Positions 54,977 through 63,211 of a DNA stretch of 64,000 nt are shown here, piece by piece (the stretch's first letter is position 1; each line of letters starts with the position of its first letter). This DNA is from Kiloniellales bacterium (GTDB lineage: Bacteria > Pseudomonadota > Alphaproteobacteria > Kiloniellales > JAKSBE01). The notes beneath the pieces were generated by a model that saw only the letters and a program-made list of their open reading frames with translations, made no database searches and was not told the origin of the DNA. Position numbers and translations under genes: made by a program. The DNA is taken from positions 62,001 to 126,000 of the forward strand of contig JASJBF010000008.1 in NCBI GenBank assembly GCA_030066685.1, given 5' to 3'.

Positions 54977-56506
54977 ATGGCGAACAGCGAAAGAATGGCG
55001 GCCGTGGACACCACTTGGCTGCGCTTCGACCGGGCGAGCAACCCGATGGTGATCGTCGGCATCCTGATGCTGGAGGGTCCGGTCGATGCGGACCGAGTCC
55101 AGGAAACGATCGTGGCCCGGCTCCTGAGCCACTCCCGCTTCAAGCAGCGGGTCGAGACGCGGCTCACCGGGCTCTGGTGGTCGGCGGACCGTCATTTCAA
55201 CCTGGACCGGCACATAAAGCGCGTGCGTCTGCCGGGCGCGGGCGGGCGGGCGGAGCTCGAGGACTTCGTTGCCGACCTCGCCTCCCATCGCTTGGACAGG
55301 GCGCGGCCGCTCTGGCAGTTCCACATCGTCGAAGGCTACGACGAGGGCGTGGCCTTGGTGGTGCGTATCCATCATGCGATCGCCGACGGCATCGCGCTGA
55401 TCTCGGTCTTGCTGTCCTTGACCGACGATCGGCCCGATGCGCCGCCGGTCGCGCGCGCCGAGAAGGCGGACGGCGGGCAAGCGTCTCACGAAGCGTCGTT
55501 GTTTAATCCTCTCGAACCCGTGGTGGACATGATCGGGGAGGGCCTGCGCCTTTACGGCGAAGCCTGGCGAGAAGCCATGACCCGGGCCGCCGATCCGGCC
55601 GCCGCCCTCAGGGACGGCGCCGGCATTTCGGCCGAGATCGCCCATCTCCTGGCCATGCCGAGCGACAGCGCGACCCGCTTCAAGGGCAAGCCCTGCGGCG
55701 ACAAGCGGCTCGCCTGGACCGATCCGATCGACCTGCGCGAGGTCAAGGCGATCAGCCATCTCTTCGGCTGTTCGGTCAACGACGTGCTGCTGGCCTCGGT
55801 CACCGGCGCCCTGCACCAATACCTGAAGGACAAGGGCGATCCGACAAGGGGAGTTGAGCTGCGCGCCATCGTCCCCGTGAACCTCCGGCAGCGAGGCGGC
55901 AAGCAGTCCTTGGGCAACCACTTTGGCGTCATCGGGGTGGAGCTGCCGGTCGGGATGGACAATCCGATAGCCCGCCTCTACGAGATCTTCCGCCGGACCC
56001 AGGCGCTAAAGCACTCCTACGAGCCGCCGGTCACCCTGGGGATCATGACCGCGCTCGGTTACGCGCCGCAGATCCTGCAGGACCGGCTGATGGACCTGCT
56101 GGTCAGCCGTTGCACCGCGGTCATGACCAATGTTCCGGGACCGCAGCACCCGCTCTATCTCGGCGGCGCGCGAATCAAGCAGGTGATGTTCTGGGTGCCT
56201 CAGGCCGGCGACGTCGGCATGGGTGTGTCGATTCTCTCCTTCGACGGCAAGGTGCAGTTCGGCCTGATGACCGACACGGCCATCATTCCGGATCCCGACG
56301 AGGTCATCGCCAGGTTCGTGCCGGCCTTCGAGCAGTTCGTCTATTTCGGGCTGATGGAAGCCTCGATCGACCCGCCGCCGGACGCCGTGGCCGCACCTGC
56401 GGCCAAACCGGTACGAGAGCCGGCGAGCCGGAAGCTGCCGAGAAAGCGCACGGCCAAAGGAAGCGCGGCGCCTCGGGCCGCGAAGTCCAAGGACGCCTCG
56501 CCCTGA
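54977..56506 (+). CDS. Wax ester synthase / diacylglycerol acyltransferase (WS/DGAT)
   Basis: The 509-residue enzyme carries the catalytic HHxxxDG motif as HHAIADGIAL near residue 131, preceded by RARPLWQFHIVEGY-type strand, and the NDVLLASVTGALHQYL and NVPGPQHPLYLGGA segments of the family. It esterifies acyl-CoA with fatty alcohols or diacylglycerol. The C-terminal 45 residues are basic and disordered (RKLPRKRTAKG). A fatty acyl-CoA reductase (59978), phasin and acyl-CoA ligase nearby complete a wax-ester set. It ends directly against the convergent gene (56506/56507). Confidence 0.94.
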   Translation: MANSERMAAVDTTWLRFDRASNPMVIVGILMLEGPVDADRVQETIVARLLSHSRFKQRVETRLTGLWWSADRHFNLDRHIKRVRLPGAGGRAELEDFVADLASHRLDRARPLWQFHIVEGYDEGVALVVRIHHAIADGIALISVLLSLTDDRPDAPPVARAEKADGGQASHEASLFNPLEPVVDMIGEGLRLYGEAWREAMTRAADPAAALRDGAGISAEIAHLLAMPSDSATRFKGKPCGDKRLAWTDPIDLREVKAISHLFGCSVNDVLLASVTGALHQYLKDKGDPTRGVELRAIVPVNLRQRGGKQSLGNHFGVIGVELPVGMDNPIARLYEIFRRTQALKHSYEPPVTLGIMTALGYAPQILQDRLMDLLVSRCTAVMTNVPGPQHPLYLGGARIKQVMFWVPQAGDVGMGVSILSFDGKVQFGLMTDTAIIPDPDEVIARFVPAFEQFVYFGLMEASIDPPPDAVAAPAAKPVREPASRKLPRKRTAKGSAAPRAAKSKDASP

Positions 56507-57367
56507 TCATTCGTCCTCGAGCTCGGCCTTGGCCAGCTCGACGTCGAGGCGCTCCATGGCGTCGGCGGGCGTCGAAGCGGCCGCTTTCTCGTAGAGGGCG
56601 ACCGCCTCGTCCAGCTTGTCCTTGCCGAACATCATGACCAGGCCGTTGGCATACTCGATCTGCCCGATCGCGGACTCCGGGTTGAGCTCGAGCGCGGACT
56701 GGAAGTTTTCGAGGCTGCCCTTTCTGGTGGCTCCGTAGGTCAGACGACCGATGGTCTCGCCCATCTTGTAAATCACCACCGCTTTGTAGGCGCCCAAGGC
56801 GACCCGGGCGTCCGCGTGCCGGGGCTCCAGGGCGATGGCCCGCTCCAGGCTGGTCTTGACCTTGTCGCCCAGGCCCTCGGCGAGCACCTTGGCGATCGAC
56901 AGCTCCTGGCCGTAGCGGCCCAGCGCCTGGGCGTGGAAGTACCAGGCGTTGGGCAAGCCCTCCGCGCAGGCCTGGACCTCTTCCGCGCGCCGCGCCGAAT
57001 CGACCAGCAGCGCCAGCTTGCGCTCGGAATCGTCTTCGAGGTAGGTCGCGTAGATGATCGAGGCCTTGTTGGCGACGTTATAGCCGAGGGGCCCGACGGA
57101 CAGACCGAGCCTGGTGGCGGCCGCGAAATCGCCGCCGTGATAGGCGCGCCAGGCCTTCTGCAGCTCGCCCGCAGCCTTCTTGATCGGCAAGTCGGGTTCG
57201 AGCCCGGGATTGCCATCGACTAGGCGTTCCAGGCTCTCCGGGTCGGGGTAGGGCTCGCAATCGCCCAGATGAAGGCGCGCCCAGTGCTTCTTCAGGGCGC
57301 CGCCGGCGTAGTCGTAATCGGCGTCGTCGTGGGGGAAGGCCGTCCAGTCCGCTGTTTGTTTCACCAC
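56507..57367 (-). CDS. TPR-like protein, unknown role
   Basis: The 286-residue protein is helical and has TPR-like motifs (AWYFHAQALGRYGQELSIAKV, LERAIALEPRHADARVALGAY, FQSALELNPESAIGQIEYANGL, ALYEKAAASTPADAMERLDVEL), four or more units in the C-terminal two thirds. No signal peptide is seen. TPR proteins hold other proteins together; partner unknown. It starts 12 bp after the TetR gene stop, in an operon with TetR and patatin. The start at 57367 has GTGAAACAA-like surroundings and no strong ribosome site. Confidence 0.75.
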   Translation of the reverse strand: MVKQTADWTAFPHDDADYDYAGGALKKHWARLHLGDCEPYPDPESLERLVDGNPGLEPDLPIKKAAGELQKAWRAYHGGDFAAATRLGLSVGPLGYNVANKASIIYATYLEDDSERKLALLVDSARRAEEVQACAEGLPNAWYFHAQALGRYGQELSIAKVLAEGLGDKVKTSLERAIALEPRHADARVALGAYKAVVIYKMGETIGRLTYGATRKGSLENFQSALELNPESAIGQIEYANGLVMMFGKDKLDEAVALYEKAAASTPADAMERLDVELAKAELEDE

Positions 57368-57379
57368 GTCAGCCTCGCG

Positions 57380-58024
57380 CTAGCTCAGGTACTCTTGTGC
57401 CAGATGATCGAACAGGGCCCGCGCCTTGGGCTCCAGGTAGGGAGCCGCCAGAGAAAGGACGTGGACCGCGCCCCGTGCCAAGGTCCGACCATTCTGCGGC
57501 GCACGCGGGTCGCGTGCAAACTCGTATGATAGCCAGTAGGTGGCGATCAAGGTCATGTTGGTCGACATGGTCTTAATCTCTTCGCGGCTGGCGTTGAGAT
57601 CGCCGGCCTCGACCAGGCCTTCGAGGATGGACGATGCGGTCCGCGACTTGTGCGCCAGGATCGCCTTGAACTGGAGCTCCAGGGGCCGGCTGCGCGACAG
57701 CAGCTCGTTCAGGTCGCGGTAGATGAAGCGGTGTTTCCAGATCGCCTCGAACACCAAGTGCAGGAAGAGCCATATGTCTTCCGCGTGCGCCGGCGTGCCT
57801 TCCGGAACGGCGAGGGTCGCATCGATCTCGCGGCGGTAGGCGGCGAAGAGGGTCTCGACGATCTCTTCCTTGGAATGGAAGTGATAGTAGAGGTTGCCGG
57901 GGCTGATCCCCATCTCGGCCGCGATCGCGGTGGTCGTGACGCCCGGCGCGCCGAACTGGTTGAAGAGCGCGAGCGCGGTTTCCAGGATCCGCTCGCGCGT
58001 CCGTCGCTTGGGCTTGCGCTGCAT
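57380..58024 (-). CDS. TetR family transcriptional regulator
   Basis: The 214-residue protein has a TetR helix-turn-helix at residues 10-55 (RERILETALALFNQFG, then TTTAIAAEMGISPGNLYYHFHSKEEIV) and a helical ligand-binding part behind it. Proteins of this group often respond to fatty acyl-CoA, which would suit its neighbours, but the ligand is not shown. It sits between the patatin gene (38 bp upstream in the transcript) and the TPR gene. Confidence 0.92.
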   Translation of the reverse strand: MQRKPKRRTRERILETALALFNQFGAPGVTTTAIAAEMGISPGNLYYHFHSKEEIVETLFAAYRREIDATLAVPEGTPAHAEDIWLFLHLVFEAIWKHRFIYRDLNELLSRSRPLELQFKAILAHKSRTASSILEGLVEAGDLNASREEIKTMSTNMTLIATYWLSYEFARDPRAPQNGRTLARGAVHVLSLAAPYLEPKARALFDHLAQEYLS

Positions 58025-58062
58025 GGCGCCGATCTCCCCTGTCGATCAGCCGAAAGCCGGCG

Positions 58063-59283
58063 TCAGGCCGGAGGCCGGCTCGTACGCAGCACGTCCTCCA
58101 GGCGATCCAGCGCGGCGTCCAGTCGGGTTGCCGTTCCCAGGAGGCCCGGCCCTTCGACGCCTGCGGCCCGGTCGGCGCACTGGGCCAGGCTACGTCCCTC
58201 GTCTGAGAGCACGCCTTGATCGATCGCAATGCCGTGACGGGCGAAGACCGGCTCCAGCTCGTCCTGGCGCCGCCGCAGCTCGGCCCGGGTCCTCTGATAG
58301 GCGTGCTCGGACAGACGCTCCCGGTCTGCATAGCTGAAGACGTTGGTGAAGAACATCTCCACGTCGTCCCGGCTCGGTTCGAAGAGCACGACATCGGCAT
58401 CCGGGAACTCTTTCTCATAGCGGCCCATGCCGACCTGCATGCGCGAGTAGATGATCGACCTGAAGGTCTGGGCCAGCATGGCCGGCAGGCCACCTTCGAC
58501 CAGCAGGCTGGTCGCGTCGCCGTCCCTGGGCAGCGTCGGATCGGCGGTGAAGGGGACCAGGGGGTTGACGCAGACCAGCAGCTTGGCGCCCGCCTTCAGG
58601 GCGACCGAGGCATGGAGCGTCTTGATCAGCGCGCCGTCGACGAAGTACCGGCCGCCGATCTCGACCGGCGGGAACAGGCCGGGCAGTGCAGAGCTTGCCT
58701 TCACGGCGTCCGAGATCGGCACGCCATCCCAGCCGGGCGTGCCGAAGGGCACGGCCTCGCCGCTGTCCAGGTCGGTCGCGACGATGAAGAGCTTGTGCCG
58801 CAGCTCACGAAAGTCGTTGGTCCGCCCGGGGGCAGCGAAGAGTTCGGTCAGGTACGCGCCGATGCCCGAATTGTCGAAAAGGCCGGTCGGGATCGCCCTG
58901 GTCAGCCGCTGAAAGGACTCGAAAAAGCCGTGCGAGAACGGCGCCTCCAGGTAGCTCCGCACGGCCGAGATGAGCAGTTCGGGCAGGTTGGCGAGCCGGC
59001 GCCCGTACTCCAGCAAAGCGGGGCGCATCAGAAGGTCGGGCTCGAAAGGGTCGTCGGCCGCCTCGGTCGCAATGAACATCCGGTACATCGCCTGCGGCGT
59101 CAGGCCGTTGGCGAGCCCGGCGGTGATGAAGCCGCCGGAACTAACCCCGACGTAGACGTCGCAGTCCGCCAGCTCGAGCCCGGAGAGCGCCTCGTCGAGG
59201 GCCACCAAGGCGCCGATCTCGTAGATCGCCCCTAAGGGGCCGCCGCCGGCCAAGGCGACGCCCGTTGCATTCGACTTCACCAT
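58063..59283 (-). CDS. Patatin-like phospholipase
   Basis: The 406-residue protein has the patatin catalytic parts: the oxyanion loop VALAGGGPLGAIYEIGAL near residue 10, the nucleophile serine in the GVSSGG motif near 48, and the DGALI aspartate region near 205. The Ser-Asp dyad should hydrolyse acyl ester bonds of lipids. There is no signal peptide. Its placement next to phasin, FAR and WS/DGAT suggests turnover of neutral-lipid stores. It is the first gene of the leftward patatin-TetR-TPR group. Confidence 0.92.
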   Translation of the reverse strand: MVKSNATGVALAGGGPLGAIYEIGALVALDEALSGLELADCDVYVGVSSGGFITAGLANGLTPQAMYRMFIATEAADDPFEPDLLMRPALLEYGRRLANLPELLISAVRSYLEAPFSHGFFESFQRLTRAIPTGLFDNSGIGAYLTELFAAPGRTNDFRELRHKLFIVATDLDSGEAVPFGTPGWDGVPISDAVKASSALPGLFPPVEIGGRYFVDGALIKTLHASVALKAGAKLLVCVNPLVPFTADPTLPRDGDATSLLVEGGLPAMLAQTFRSIIYSRMQVGMGRYEKEFPDADVVLFEPSRDDVEMFFTNVFSYADRERLSEHAYQRTRAELRRRQDELEPVFARHGIAIDQGVLSDEGRSLAQCADRAAGVEGPGLLGTATRLDAALDRLEDVLRTSRPPA

Positions 59284-59379
59284 GGTCCCTCTCCTGAGGG
59301 GTGCAGGCGGAGCGAGCCACCCGCACCCGCGGAAACCTGGGAAGCTTCTGCTCGGGCCGACATGCGCGGCCCGGCTCGC

Positions 59380-59814
59380 TCAGCCGGCCGCCTTGGTGGT
59401 GCGCCGCGCCCGCGGCTTCGGGGCCGCCTGCGCCGGTCCGGCAGAGAGCTCCTCGACCAGCGTCGTCAGCTTTTCGACCCGCTTCGAAAGGGTGTCGATG
59501 TCCTTCTTGGTCGGGACGTTGAGGCTGTGGAGCGCCCGGGCGACCCGATCCTCGAAGACCTGCTCCAGCTTGTCCCAGGTCGAACTCGCCCTTTCGTTCA
59601 TCTCGACGACCTTGTCGTCGGCCACCTTCTTGGCCCGCTTTTGGAACTTCTCGCCTTCCTTGACAAGGGCATCGAAGACCTTACCGCCTTCCGCTTGGGC
59701 CTTCACGAAGGCCCCCAGGCCGGCGAGCCAGATGTTGCTGGCCGAATCGCGGATCGTCGCCGACAGCTCGCTGTCGCTGGACTCTCCTGCAAGCTTTTTC
59801 AGTTTCTGCGCCAT
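59380..59814 (-). CDS. Phasin / PHA granule-associated protein
   Basis: The protein (144 residues, ATG at 59814 with GGAGG in front) matches the PhaF/PhaI-type granule-associated family: a helical N-terminal part (SASNIWLAGLGAFVKAQAEGG and FQKRAKKVADDKV), a second helix (TWDKLEQVFEDRVARALHSL) and an Ala/Lys/Arg-rich, histone-like C-terminus (KPRARRTTKAAG). Such proteins coat PHA granules or other lipid bodies. Here the neighbourhood is that of wax-ester synthesis, so it may coat those bodies. Confidence 0.87.
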   Translation of the reverse strand: MAQKLKKLAGESSDSELSATIRDSASNIWLAGLGAFVKAQAEGGKVFDALVKEGEKFQKRAKKVADDKVVEMNERASSTWDKLEQVFEDRVARALHSLNVPTKKDIDTLSKRVEKLTTLVEELSAGPAQAAPKPRARRTTKAAG

Positions 59815-59977
59815 GATGTCGGTCCCTCCTTTACCTGGCAGCAATTACGTTCGCTGATTGAGGATATAAGTGTCGATTCTAGAGCATGCAGTCTAATCTT
59901 CTAGGCAACGGACTCTAATCCGAGCGGACTTCAAGGGCCCGCGACAAGGCGATGAATCGCATGGGGAGACAGGAACA

Positions 59978-61963
59978 ATGATCTATCTGGTCACCGGCGC
60001 CAGCGGCTTTATCGGCAGGCGGTTGGTCCGCAAGCTGCTGTCCCGCAGTGGCTCGACCGCCTACTTCTTGATGCGCGATGCATCGCCGGCCCGCTGCGAG
60101 GCGCTGCGCGCCTTTTGGGAGGTCGACAAAACCCGCGCCATCCCCGTCGTGGGCGACCTGAACAAGCCCGGCTTGGGCCTCTCCGATTCGGATCGGGAGA
60201 TGCTGGCGGGCAGGGTCGACCACGTCTTCCACCTGGCCGCGGTCTACGACCTCAATGCCGACCCCGAAATCGAGGTGGCGACCAACGTCGCCGGTACGCG
60301 GAACGCGGTCGAACTCGCCCAGGCGATCGGGGCCGGACACTTCCACCACATGAGCTCGATCGCCGCGGCCGGCCTCTACCCGGGCGTCTTTCGTGAGGAC
60401 ATGTTCGAGGAAGCCACCAAGCTGGAGCATCCCTATTTCGCCAGCAAGCACGAGGCCGAGAAGGTCGTGCGCAGCGCCTGCAAGATCCCCTGGCGCATCT
60501 ACAGGCCGGGCATCGTGGTCGGCGACTCGCGCAGCGGCGAGATGGACAAGATCGACGGGCCCTACTACTTCTTCAAGCCCATCCAGAAGATCCGTGGTCT
60601 CCTGCCGCCCTGGATGCCGACGATCGGGATCGAAGGCGGTCGCATCAACCTGGTTCCCGTCGATTTCGTCGTCGACGCGCTGGATCACATCGCCCATCTG
60701 GAGGGCCAGGACGGCCGCTGCTTCCACCTGACAGATCCGCACCCCAGGCGCTTCGGCGACGTGCTGAGCATCTTCGCCCGCGCCGCCCACGCGCCGGCGA
60801 TGACCCTGCGGATCAACGCCGCCCTCTTCGAGATGGTCCCCAAGGGCCTGGCCAAGGGCCTGTCGTCGCTGAGCCCGGTGCGCCGGATTCAGAGGGCGGT
60901 CATGAAGGACCTGGGCCTGCCCGAGGGGATCTTCACCTTCGTCAACTACCCGACCCGCTTCGACTGCCGGGATGCCGAGGCTCTTCTGGAGCCCGCCGGG
61001 ATCTCCGTGCCGCCACTGGAAGACTACGCCTGGCGCCTCTGGGACTACTGGGAGCGGCACCTCGATCCCGACCTCTTCGTCGAGCGGTCTCTGCGCGGCC
61101 GCGTGGCCGGTCGCGTCGTCTTGGTGACCGGAGGGTCCTCGGGCGTCGGCAAGGCGACGGCCCTGCGGATCGCCGAGGCGGGGGCGACCACGATCATCAT
61201 CGCCCGGGATCCCCAGAAGCTGGAAGCGACCCAGCAGGAAGCCGCCGCCCGCGGGCTGGAGCTGATAACCTATGCGGCCGACCTGACCGACGCCGAGCAG
61301 TGCGCGGCGCTGGCCCAGACCCTGGTCGAGGCGCACGGCGGCGTGGACATCCTGGTCAACAACGCCGGCCGCTCGATCCGGCGCAGCATCGAAAACTCCT
61401 ATGATCGCATGCACGACTTCGAGCGCATGATGGCGATCAACTACTTCGGCGCGGTGCGGCTCACCATGGCGCTGCTGCCGGCCATGGCCAAGAAGAGGCG
61501 CGGCCAAGTGATCAACATCTCCTCCATCGGGGTCCTGACCAATGCGCCTCGTTTCTCGGCCTATGTCGCGTCCAAGTCGGCGCTGGAGGCCTGGACGCGC
61601 TGCGCCGCCTCCGAATTCGTCGACCGCGGCATCGAGTTCACCACGATCAACCTGCCCCTGGTCCGGACGCCGATGACCGCACCGACCGAGATCTACAAGC
61701 ACTTTCCCACCCTGACGCCCGAGGAGGCCGCGGGCTTCGTGGTCGAGGCCATCACCCGGAAGCCGGTCAGGATCGCGACGCGGCTCGGAATCTTCGGTCA
61801 GGTCCTGCATGCCTTGGCGCCGCATATCGCGCAGATCGTCAACAACACCGCCTTTCGTATGTTCCCCGATTCTGCGGCGGCCAGGGGCAGCAAGGGCGAA
61901 AAGGAGGCACCGACCGCCGACCAGGTCGCCTTGACCCAGCTGCTGCGCGGGGTCCACTTCTAG
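59978..61963 (+). CDS. Two-domain fatty acyl-CoA reductase (Marinobacter type)
   Basis: The 661-residue protein has an extended SDR domain (about 1-365: TGASGFIGRRLV, YFASKHEAEKVV with the Y-x3-K pair) and a classical SDR domain (about 370-600: VTGGSSGVGKATAL, NNAGRSIRRS, SSIGVLTNAPRFSAYVASK). Its length and whole-protein layout match the Marinobacter fatty acyl-CoA reductase that makes fatty alcohols in two NADPH steps. Alcohols would feed WS/DGAT at 54977. The stop codon shares CTAG with the convergent hydrolase stop. It has its own promoter region opposite the phasin. Confidence 0.93.
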   Translation: MIYLVTGASGFIGRRLVRKLLSRSGSTAYFLMRDASPARCEALRAFWEVDKTRAIPVVGDLNKPGLGLSDSDREMLAGRVDHVFHLAAVYDLNADPEIEVATNVAGTRNAVELAQAIGAGHFHHMSSIAAAGLYPGVFREDMFEEATKLEHPYFASKHEAEKVVRSACKIPWRIYRPGIVVGDSRSGEMDKIDGPYYFFKPIQKIRGLLPPWMPTIGIEGGRINLVPVDFVVDALDHIAHLEGQDGRCFHLTDPHPRRFGDVLSIFARAAHAPAMTLRINAALFEMVPKGLAKGLSSLSPVRRIQRAVMKDLGLPEGIFTFVNYPTRFDCRDAEALLEPAGISVPPLEDYAWRLWDYWERHLDPDLFVERSLRGRVAGRVVLVTGGSSGVGKATALRIAEAGATTIIIARDPQKLEATQQEAAARGLELITYAADLTDAEQCAALAQTLVEAHGGVDILVNNAGRSIRRSIENSYDRMHDFERMMAINYFGAVRLTMALLPAMAKKRRGQVINISSIGVLTNAPRFSAYVASKSALEAWTRCAASEFVDRGIEFTTINLPLVRTPMTAPTEIYKHFPTLTPEEAAGFVVEAITRKPVRIATRLGIFGQVLHALAPHIAQIVNNTAFRMFPDSAAARGSKGEKEAPTADQVALTQLLRGVHF

Positions 61964-62877
61964 AAGGCCGACGTCGGGGCGGCCGTCTCCTCGAGGAGGA
62001 TCTCCAGGACCTTCGGCGAGAAGAGCATCGACAGGTGACCCAGCGACGGCAAGGCGATCTCGCGTGCGCCCGCGAGACGGCTGCTGTCCTGGGGCATGAC
62101 GTAGTTGTCGCGGACACTCCAGACGCTCAAGGCCGGGACCGGCAGGGGTTCCGTTTCGGCCAGCTTGCGGAGCCAGGCGCTCTCGGGCTCCATCTGGCGG
62201 GCGTTGCGGCCGAGGCCGATTCTTGCGAGTTCGGTGCCGTGGTGCGGCGTGCCCAGGGTGATCAGCTTGGCCACCCGGCCGTCGCCGTGACGCCGCAGAT
62301 AGGCGCGGGCGACGAGGCCGCCCATGCTGTGTCCGACGAGTGCGACCTGATCCGCGCCGGTCTCGGCGAGGAGCGAGCGGACGCGCGCCGCCAGGCCCTC
62401 GGCCAGCACCTCGATGTCGCCTAAGGGCGGTTCGAGGTCGATCGTGGCGACGCTCCGGCCCTGTGCCCGCAGGCCGCGCCTGAGCCACCACCAGACCCCG
62501 CGATTGCAGAAATAGCCGGGGATCAGCAGGAGCGGCGGCTGGGCCTGTCCCCGGGACCCCCGGCTCTCCGGCCCCATCCACCATCGCTCGAAGGGCTGGA
62601 TGACGACGAAGAGGACGAGGGTCGCCAGCCACTCCAGGGCCACGGCCTGACAGGCCCGCCGCAAGGTCGCCCGCTGGTCGGGGGCCGCACTGTATGCATG
62701 CCGCAAGGCGAAGCCATAGCTGACCGCCACGACCGCGGACACGACCAGGAGCAGCACGCCTGCGCCCATCGCCGCCGCGGCGCCGAGGCCCAGGCCGGAG
62801 GGCGTCCCCGGCAGGGCGCCGCCCAACGCCAGGATCGCGACCAAGGCCAGCGCCAAACGCAGCCATCTCGCAAGCAT
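61960..62877 (-). CDS. Alpha/beta hydrolase, membrane-anchored
   Basis: The 305-residue protein (ATG at 62877; GGAGG directly before) begins with two hydrophobic segments (about 4-22 and 33-52) and a third near 76-95, then an alpha/beta hydrolase fold: LLLIPGYFCNRGVWWW, the nucleophile GHSMGG in VALVGHSMGGLVARAYL, and a C-terminal SLGHLSML histidine. It resembles triacylglycerol lipases with a membrane anchor. It is convergent with the FAR gene (4-bp overlap) and near the other lipid genes, so lipid hydrolysis is likely. Confidence 0.88.
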   Translation of the reverse strand: MLARWLRLALALVAILALGGALPGTPSGLGLGAAAAMGAGVLLLVVSAVVAVSYGFALRHAYSAAPDQRATLRRACQAVALEWLATLVLFVVIQPFERWWMGPESRGSRGQAQPPLLLIPGYFCNRGVWWWLRRGLRAQGRSVATIDLEPPLGDIEVLAEGLAARVRSLLAETGADQVALVGHSMGGLVARAYLRRHGDGRVAKLITLGTPHHGTELARIGLGRNARQMEPESAWLRKLAETEPLPVPALSVWSVRDNYVMPQDSSRLAGAREIALPSLGHLSMLFSPKVLEILLEETAAPTSAF

Positions 62878-63211
62878 CGGACCTCCTCGGCCGGCCGGTC
62901 GAGCGCCGGAAGTTTGCGCTAGCTCAAGGTTGAGTTGTACGGTCTCTGATAGAAAAATCCCAATACTGCCTGGCGACGAGGCCTCTCGCCTCCGATCGGG
63001 CAGGTGGAGAGGTGACCGGCGGCCGTTAACCAGGAGGGGCTCGAAGTCGGCGCGAAAGGCATCGGAACCTGTGGCAAGCAGCCGGATTTTTGGCGGCGTC
63101 TGGAATCCCGATCTTGGTGGGATCACGGGCTCGGCTTCGGTCGGGCTCCAAGAATAAGCGAGGGAACGCGCGAGGTTCAGCTTCGACGCGTCCTTTGGGG
63201 AGAGCCAAGTA
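62878..63211. other. Divergent region between hydrolase and acyl-CoA ligase, no gene seen
   Basis: This 334-bp gap holds the promoters of the leftward hydrolase and the rightward ligase. I see no supported frame, repeat or consensus FNR box in it. Confidence 0.45.
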